A stretch of 11,062 nucleotides of DNA from VBAS01 sp035292525 (GTDB lineage Bacteria > Bacteroidota > Bacteroidia > Chitinophagales > Chitinophagaceae), in NCBI GenBank assembly GCA_035292525.1, contig DATDPZ010000361.1:1-11062 (forward strand). The letters are read 5' to 3'. Both the position numbers and the translations under genes were made by a program. Under the pieces are notes generated by a model. The model was not told the origin of the DNA, ran no database searches, and was given only the letters and a program-made list of their open reading frames with translations. Every line of letters begins with the position of its first letter. Within the stretch, counting starts at the first letter, position 1. Below, piece by piece: positions 6,809 through 11,062 of the stretch.

Positions 6809-7852
6809 TTAATCAAATTTTTCCAGCATTTTAAAATGTTGTTGCGACTGTTTCAGGAAATCTCTTCCTTTTTTAAAAGACCAGTATGGGGTTCCGTTTT
6901 CATGATTGTACCTGCTGATCTGGTATAATACTTTCCAGTGTTTCAGGATTTCTTTGTAAGCCCGCCAGAGACTTATACCAGCGTCATAGATATGATTTGG
7001 TTCTGCCCCGCAACCATTAAATTCAAGTATGGAGTAATTTTTTCCTTCTTTCAGATCATCCAGAGAAGTGCACTTTATATCATAACGTCCATAAAAGAAT
7101 TTATTTGTATAATGGCTGAGGTCATCAAACACTTTCAGTAATTTTTCGTCAACCAGGTGATACAAATTAATAAACCTGGCTCCCCTGTTATGATTGCCGG
7201 CATAGGAAAGATAAAATTGCTGGCCCTTGTTTAAAATCCTGTTCAGGCGATGTTCATGTCTTTGTTTCATTTCATCCAGTCTGAATCTTGCCCGTGGATG
7301 CTGCAAGATCAGTTCCCAAAGAGTGGATTTCCCGTCACCGGTTACTTCCAATAATTCTTTTTGAATAAGTCCGCTGATTATTCCTTTATCCCGGGTGGGA
7401 TGCCGGTAATAAAAAACACTGAGTTCAATGGGCAAGTCGATCCGCTCCTGCACAATGTACTCCACCGGAATCCGTTGGTGATACTTCAACAGCTGTTCCT
7501 CGTTATCAATATTTCTGAAGAGAATGCCCTTCATTCCTACATCCGGTTTTACAATAAATGGATAAGAAAAACCATTGGCTGTTATGGCTTTTACTACTTC
7601 TTCAAATGGGATTCCCGGAAGAATGTAAATGGTTTTGGGGAAAGATGACGGAGGTAATTGTTCATACATTTCTTTTTTACTTTCCCCTTCAAATCCTCCG
7701 AATGTGATTGTTGGATTAGATGAACTAAAGAACCAAACCGATCTTGCTTTCAGGCAATACCAGAACCATACGAATCCAATGGGGAAATAGAGCACATAGA
7801 AAGGCCAAAGCTCCCAATTGGTTATTTTTTTTAAAATAAATCTGAAATTCAT
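6809..7852 (-). CDS. Membrane-anchored ATP-grasp ligase (D-Ala-D-Ala ligase-like)
   Basis: A 347-residue protein. Residues 13-42 form an aromatic hydrophobic segment (ELWPFYVLYFPIGFVWFWYCL), probably one or two membrane helices. The ATP-grasp fold follows: YPFIVKPDVGMKG (97-109) with the ATP-binding lysine, VEYIVQERID (130-139) with the adenine-region strand, GDGKSTL (172-178), and RYDIKCTS ... YSILEFNGCGAEPNHIYD (256-290), where D258, E277 and N279 are likely magnesium ligands. ATP-grasp enzymes join a carboxylate to an amine or other nucleophile through an acyl-phosphate. The substrate here is unknown. Annotation as D-Ala-D-Ala ligase would be unsafe, because the N-terminal domain is replaced by the membrane segment. 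ATG at 7852 is the only start that keeps that segment. Confidence 0.85.
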   Translation of the reverse strand: MNFRFILKKITNWELWPFYVLYFPIGFVWFWYCLKARSVWFFSSSNPTITFGGFEGESKKEMYEQLPPSSFPKTIYILPGIPFEEVVKAITANGFSYPFIVKPDVGMKGILFRNIDNEEQLLKYHQRIPVEYIVQERIDLPIELSVFYYRHPTRDKGIISGLIQKELLEVTGDGKSTLWELILQHPRARFRLDEMKQRHEHRLNRILNKGQQFYLSYAGNHNRGARFINLYHLVDEKLLKVFDDLSHYTNKFFYGRYDIKCTSLDDLKEGKNYSILEFNGCGAEPNHIYDAGISLWRAYKEILKHWKVLYQISRYNHENGTPYWSFKKGRDFLKQSQQHFKMLEKFD

Positions 7853-7862
7853 CTAAGGCTGA

Positions 7863-7870
7863 CAAAAATA
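7863..7870 (-). promoter_or_regulatory. -7 box before the ATP-grasp gene
   Basis: On the minus strand, TATTTTTG (7870 to 7863) fits TAnnTTTG at every fixed position and ends ten bases before the ATG at 7852. No TTG is present at the expected -33 distance. Transcription from it would leave a leader of only a few bases. Confidence 0.3.
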
Positions 7871-7895
7871 GTGTTTGAATACCAGTTATGCATTT

Positions 7896-7926
7896 TTTGT
7901 CCTTCAGTTTTTAAATATTAGTTTTA
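7896..7926 (+). promoter_or_regulatory. Bacteroidota-type promoter for the DUF4190-like gene
   Basis: TTTG (7896-7899) lies exactly 19 bp upstream of TAGTTTTA (7919-7926), which matches TAnnTTTG except for the final base. The start site would fall near 7932, about 13 bases before the ATG at 7945. The promoter could also drive the Fe-S and 170-aa genes downstream. Confidence 0.5.
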
Positions 7927-7944
7927 TCAGTAAATATTCAGTTT

Positions 7945-8472
7945 ATGAGAAAACTACTTTTCCCTTTTGCTCTTTTTATTATTCTGAGTTCTTTTTCCAA
8001 AACAGAATTGATTTGTCCTGTTTCCGGAAAAGAGCCGGCCAGAAAAGAATTTTTTCCTCTAAGTGATAAAGAATTTGCCATTAAAATTTTTTCATTAAAA
8101 ATAAAGGAGATTGAAAAAGATGCCGGGAAAAAATTTACCCTGAAAGAAAAAATTTTCATCAAACTATTTCAGCTTCAATTAAAAAAAGAATTAAACAGAA
8201 ACACTAATGATGAACCATCCAAAAAAGGTAAAACATCGAAAATATTAGGGATAACCGGATTGGTATTATTATTTGTTCCCTATGCAACACTTGCCGCCCT
8301 GCCTTTATCTATCATTGCAATTGTGATGGGTACTAATGCAGCAAATGAAAATCCAAATGATAAAAATGCCAGAACAGGTAAAATTCTGGGTTGGATTACG
8401 CTTGGATTATTTATTTTGTTTCTGATAGCAGCGTTGATATTTATTGCTGCCTATGCAGGTTTTTTTGTTTAA
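7945..8472 (+). CDS. DUF4190-like small membrane protein with signal peptide
   Basis: A 175-residue protein with three parts. Residues 1-19 (MRKLLFPFALFIILSSFSK) look like a signal peptide or signal anchor; C24 is not in a good lipobox (ELIC), so I do not call it a lipoprotein. Residues 25-98 are lysine-rich and polar, with amphipathic stretches such as FAIKIFSLKIKEIEKD. Two hydrophobic segments follow (about 100-128 and 146-172) separated by NAANENPNDKNARTGK, a pattern of G-rich helix, short N/D/K loop and GKILGWITLGL that recalls DUF4190-type domains. The function is unknown. It is read from its own promoter-like element and lies 40 bp before the HdrB-like gene, so it may be the first gene of that operon. 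Confidence 0.7.
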   Translation: MRKLLFPFALFIILSSFSKTELICPVSGKEPARKEFFPLSDKEFAIKIFSLKIKEIEKDAGKKFTLKEKIFIKLFQLQLKKELNRNTNDEPSKKGKTSKILGITGLVLLFVPYATLAALPLSIIAIVMGTNAANENPNDKNARTGKILGWITLGLFILFLIAALIFIAAYAGFFV

Positions 8473-8512
8473 TATCGCAGGATATTTTTTTATTTCATTT
8501 ACATGTTAATTT

Positions 8513-9292
8513 ATGAAAATACCTGTTGTAGCCGAATTGTTTACTGAAGGAAAAGCTCCTGAAATTTTATTCTGGGTGGGCTGTGCAGGTAGTTTTGATC
8601 AACGGGCACAAAAAATAACCAGGGCTTTTACAACAATTTTAAATAAGCTGGAGATCAACTATGCCATACTGGGGAAAGAAGAAATGTGTACCGGAGATCC
8701 CGTTCGCCGGGCTGGAAATGAATTTATGTTTCAGATGATGGCTTTCCAGAATATTCAAACACTTAATAACTATGGGATAAAAAAAATTGTTACCGCCTGC
8801 CCTCATTGTTTTAATACACTTCAAAATGAATACCCGGCTTTGGGAGGAAATTATGAAGTTATTCATCATACTACTTTCCTGCAGCAACTGATTGAGGAAG
8901 GAAAAATTAAAATGAAAGAAAGCGGATCTTTTCAGGGTAAAAAAATTACTTATCATGATAGTTGTTACCTGGGCAGAGCTAATCAGATTTATGCAGCTCC
9001 CAGAAAAGTATTGGAGGCATTGGATGCAGAACTAATTGAAATGAAGAGATGCCGAACTACGGGATTATGCTGTGGTGCAGGAGGAGCACAGATGTTTAAA
9101 GAAGAAGAAAAGGGAGACAAAAGAGTAAATACAGAAAGAACCAATGAAGCTATTGGTACCGGCGCATCGGTCATTGCCTCTGCCTGCCCTTTTTGTAATA
9201 CCATGCTGACTGACGGAGTGAAACAGGCAAATAAAGATGAAAGCGTACAGGTATTGGATTTGGCAGAATTGATTGCAGCTTCAATGGATTAA
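8513..9292 (+). CDS. CCG-domain Fe-S protein (HdrB/LutA-like heterodisulfide reductase-type subunit)
   Basis: A 259-residue cytoplasmic protein made of two cysteine-rich CCG domains. The first uses C24 (WVGCAGSFD), C59 (EEMCTGDP, where the usual CC is C-T-G) and C96-C99 (CPHC). The second uses C151 (HDSCYLGR), C186-C187 (GLCCGAGGA) and C225-C228 (CPFC). In HdrB such motifs hold non-cubane [4Fe-4S] clusters that cleave disulfides; in LutA and GlpC-type proteins they serve as electron relays. This protein most likely pairs with a ferredoxin/membrane subunit, and the product of 1227-2543 has exactly that make-up. The ATG at 8513 gives a normal start; an ATG at 8503 is out of frame. The 170-aa gene begins nine bases after the stop. 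The substrate is not known. Confidence 0.85.
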   Translation: MKIPVVAELFTEGKAPEILFWVGCAGSFDQRAQKITRAFTTILNKLEINYAILGKEEMCTGDPVRRAGNEFMFQMMAFQNIQTLNNYGIKKIVTACPHCFNTLQNEYPALGGNYEVIHHTTFLQQLIEEGKIKMKESGSFQGKKITYHDSCYLGRANQIYAAPRKVLEALDAELIEMKRCRTTGLCCGAGGAQMFKEEEKGDKRVNTERTNEAIGTGASVIASACPFCNTMLTDGVKQANKDESVQVLDLAELIAASMD

Positions 9293-9297
9293 CTTTG
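9269..9297 (+). promoter_or_regulatory. Promoter overlapping the end of the HdrB-like gene, four bases before the next ATG
   Basis: TTG (9269-9271) and TAACTTTG (9290-9297) are 18 bp apart. The second element matches TAnnTTTG at every fixed position and contains the TAA stop of the upstream gene. Only CCGT separates it from the ATG at 9302, so transcription from it would begin at or very near the start codon. The gene may also be read through from upstream. Confidence 0.45.
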
Positions 9298-9301
9298 CCG
9301 T

Positions 9302-9814
9302 ATGAAATTTGAATACAAACATTTACTTCCTGAAAATTTTTCACCGGAATCAAGAGTCTGGATCTACCAGTGTAACCGGGTGTTTACTTTAAGTGAAGCC
9401 CTGGAAGTAGAATCTTTATTGAATAATTTCTCTGCTTCCTGGTTAAGCCACGGCTCTCCGGTAAAAGGCGCCGGCTTTTTATTTTTCGGGCAGTTTATCA
9501 TTCTGATGGCAGATGAAAAAGCAACCGGAGTCAGTGGTTGCAGTACGGACAGTTCTGCAAGATTAATCAAAGACATTGAACAAAAATTTGCCGTCAATAT
9601 GTTTGACAGAAATACCCTCGCATTTGTTGTTAAAGAAAAAGTTCAGTTATTACCGCTTACACAATTGCCATATGCTTTTGAGAACGATTTTATCAATGGA
9701 GATACCCTCTATTTTAATAACCTGGTACAAACTAAAGAAGAACTGGGAAAAAATTGGATGTTGCCATTAAGACAAAGTTGGCTCAAAAGTCGCTTAAAAT
9801 TGAATGCAGAATAA
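9302..9814 (+). CDS. Conserved Bacteroidota protein of unknown function, often labelled 'ABC transporter ATPase'
   Basis: A 170-residue soluble protein that I recognise as a conserved Bacteroidota family. Database entries often call it 'ABC transporter ATPase', but no Walker A (GxxGxGKS/T), Walker B or ABC signature is visible, so that label appears wrong. The most striking part is FLFFGQFIILMADEKATGVSGCSTDSSARLIKD (59-91): a hydrophobic beta strand, D71-E72, then a G-C-S-T-D-S-S turn that could be an active or metal-binding site. The ends are ordinary: VWIYQCNRVFTLSEALEVE near the N-terminus and NWMLPLRQSWLKSRL at the C-terminus. The gene lies nine bases after the HdrB-like gene and has its own promoter-like element. 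A role linked to the Fe-S complex is only inferred from position. Confidence 0.75.
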   Translation: MKFEYKHLLPENFSPESRVWIYQCNRVFTLSEALEVESLLNNFSASWLSHGSPVKGAGFLFFGQFIILMADEKATGVSGCSTDSSARLIKDIEQKFAVNMFDRNTLAFVVKEKVQLLPLTQLPYAFENDFINGDTLYFNNLVQTKEELGKNWMLPLRQSWLKSRLKLNAE

Positions 9815-9839
9815 TAATACTCCTTGTTTTAAAAATAAG

Positions 9840-9855
9840 ATGCCAGACCTGGCAT
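9840..9855. terminator. Bidirectional hairpin terminator between convergent genes
   Basis: ATGCCA (9840-9845) and TGGCAT (9850-9855) make a perfect 6-bp stem around GACC. On the plus strand it is followed by TTGGTATTT. On the minus strand it is followed by CTTATTTTTAAAAC, a T-rich tail. It lies 26 bp after the 170-aa gene and 28 bp beyond the stop of the converging barrel gene, the expected position for a shared terminator. Confidence 0.6.
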
Positions 9856-9882
9856 TTGGTATTTAGAAAAAAAATCTTTGCA

Positions 9883-11062
9883 TCATTTGGCTGATGCTTT
9901 GTTTTTTAAGGTGGAACTTTTTGGGTTCTTTTTCACAACTTTACTGAAATTATATGCGGCCGAGAGTTTATAGTTGGTGGTTCTTGTAATATTTACTGAA
10001 CTCACTTCAAAATTTTTACCCACTGTATTCCGGTTTGTTTTCTGATCCCTGAACGGATCAATGACATTCATTGTTAGTATTAATCGTTTATTAAAAAACT
10101 TTCGCTGAAATCCGATATTCATTCCCATATTCCAACTAACGGATCCCTGGGGATTGGCAAACCTGTTAATATTAAAACTGCCGGTAAAATTCATTACTTC
10201 TTTCAATGTGAAATTACTGCTCATGTTGGAACTGAACGATCCGCCATCCCGGAATTTTCTTACCGACTTATCAAATTCGCTATATACATAATAAGTGTAG
10301 GTAGAACTGAGATTTATTTTTACTTTATTACTAATGGTATAACCATTCCAGGAACTGAGTTCGTATTCTTTGCGGTTGCTGATATTTTCCCAGGTGATCT
10401 GTGTTTTCCCATCGGGGACCAGGGTTCTGATCTGACTGAAAACATCTTCCACAATATTATGTCCAAGGCCCATGTTCAGGAAATATTTTGGCCGGGTTCG
10501 GCTCAGTACCAGGTTAAAATCGTGTGTGAGTGAAGGGGACAGTTGATAATTACCAAAGCGGATATTATACGGATCGGAAAAATCAATGGCCGGGTTAAGT
10601 TCGTTAATACCCGGACGGCGAATCGTTCTTCTGTATGCCAGGGTTATTGAAAACTTATCCTTCCAGCTTTTATTAATATTGGCAAAGGGCAGGTAATTCC
10701 AGTATTTGTTATTTACATTTCTGCTTTCTTTAATCAGGTCAAAACTGATATTGGTGGCTTCAACAGTAATACCGGCAGACAGGCTGAACATTTCAGCAAA
10801 CACCTTCTTTACGGATGTCCTGACATTAAATACATCCTGGTGAAACCAGAAATCATTACTGAGCAGGTCCGAATTATAAAATAATTCCTCCGGCTTTTTC
10901 TTATAAGATGCATTCACCAGAACATGACTATTGTTGCGGTTATAAGCTGAGCCAATGGATAAAAATGTTTTCTTATCTGAAATTGGTCTGTCGTAACTGA
11001 TTCTTGCATTGTAACCATTACTTCTGGTATCATTTTCCTGGAGTTGGGTGGAGTCTGTCCCA
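9883..11062 (-). CDS. Outer-membrane beta-barrel protein (TonB-receptor-like, OMP_b-brl_3 type), C-terminal part
   Basis: The minus-strand frame is open from the right edge to a TGA at 9883-9885, about 392 codons. The GTG at 10917 is internal, because the same frame continues upstream with DTRSNGYNARISYDRPIS. The sequence is a run of alternating hydrophobic and polar strands: TLAYRRTIRRPGINELNPAI, YNIRFGNYQLSPSLTHDFNL, YFLNMGLGHNIVEDVFSQIR, ISNRKEYELSSW, FTGSFNINRFANPQG and KRLILTMNVIDPFRDQKT. This pattern is typical of the C-terminal barrel of Bacteroidota outer-membrane receptors whose N-terminus carries a carboxypeptidase-regulatory-like domain and plug. Those domains would lie beyond the window, so substrate and TonB dependence cannot be judged. 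A short lysine/serine tail follows the last strand. Confidence 0.8.
   Translation of the reverse strand, partial: GTDSTQLQENDTRSNGYNARISYDRPISDKKTFLSIGSAYNRNNSHVLVNASYKKKPEELFYNSDLLSNDFWFHQDVFNVRTSVKKVFAEMFSLSAGITVEATNISFDLIKESRNVNNKYWNYLPFANINKSWKDKFSITLAYRRTIRRPGINELNPAIDFSDPYNIRFGNYQLSPSLTHDFNLVLSRTRPKYFLNMGLGHNIVEDVFSQIRTLVPDGKTQITWENISNRKEYELSSWNGYTISNKVKINLSSTYTYYVYSEFDKSVRKFRDGGSFSSNMSSNFTLKEVMNFTGSFNINRFANPQGSVSWNMGMNIGFQRKFFNKRLILTMNVIDPFRDQKTNRNTVGKNFEVSSVNITRTTNYKLSAAYNFSKVVKKNPKSSTLKNKASAK

Noticed and set aside
7938..8162. Minus-strand 74-aa open frame opposite the DUF4190-like gene
   Set aside because: The plus-strand gene has a signal peptide, paired membrane helices and an upstream promoter; the antisense frame has no features.
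10915..10917. GTG as start of the outer-membrane barrel gene
   Set aside because: The frame continues without a stop to the right edge with barrel-like sequence, so the GTG is internal and the true start lies outside the window.

Overview
The window looks like a piece of a Bacteroidota chromosome, most likely from Chitinophagaceae or a close relative. This rests on the AT-rich composition, promoters of the TTG / TAnnTTTG type rather than the sigma-70 type, weak or absent Shine-Dalgarno sites, and the gene families present (DUF2279, ORF6N, DHCW cupin, an OMP_b-brl_3-like barrel, and the conserved protein usually labelled 'ABC transporter ATPase'). No rRNA, tRNA, CRISPR array, transposase or integrase was seen.

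Layout. Positions 2-475 hold the C-terminal part of a DUF2279-like protein. After a 185-bp gap with hairpins comes a PyrR-like phosphoribosyltransferase on the minus strand (661-1161). It is divergent from a membrane-anchored di-[4Fe-4S] protein (1227-2543), which is followed closely on the plus strand by an ORF6N DNA-binding protein (2565-3131) and a DHCW cupin (3143-3472). The cupin runs tail-to-tail into a minus-strand block: APC amino-acid permease (3459-4856), LysE-type exporter (4898-5596), YceI lipocalin-like protein (5654-6196), DoxX-like membrane protein (6298-6690) and membrane-anchored ATP-grasp ligase (6809-7852). The plus strand resumes with a small DUF4190-like membrane protein (7945-8472), a two-CCG-domain HdrB/LutA-like Fe-S protein (8513-9292) and a conserved 170-aa protein (9302-9814). 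A hairpin terminator at 9840-9855 separates these from a converging outer-membrane beta-barrel protein that runs off the right edge (9883-11062).

How the genes fit together. The membrane Fe-S protein (HdrC-like ferredoxin domain plus NarI/HdrE-like membrane part) and the cytoplasmic CCG protein (HdrB-like) look like the two halves of one quinone-linked redox complex, with the 170-aa protein as a conserved companion. Here the halves are on the same strand but about 6 kb apart, with unrelated transport, envelope and regulatory genes between them. The minus-strand block suggests envelope and small-molecule traffic (amino-acid uptake and export, periplasmic lipid/isoprenoid binding, and ligation of an unknown substrate), but no single pathway can be read from it.

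The most unusual sequence structures are a 14-bp-arm perfect palindrome embedded in a 42-bp in-frame duplication inside the ORF6N gene, and -7-like boxes that end exactly four bases before three start codons, which suggests leaderless transcription. Every gap between genes is shorter than 300 bp.
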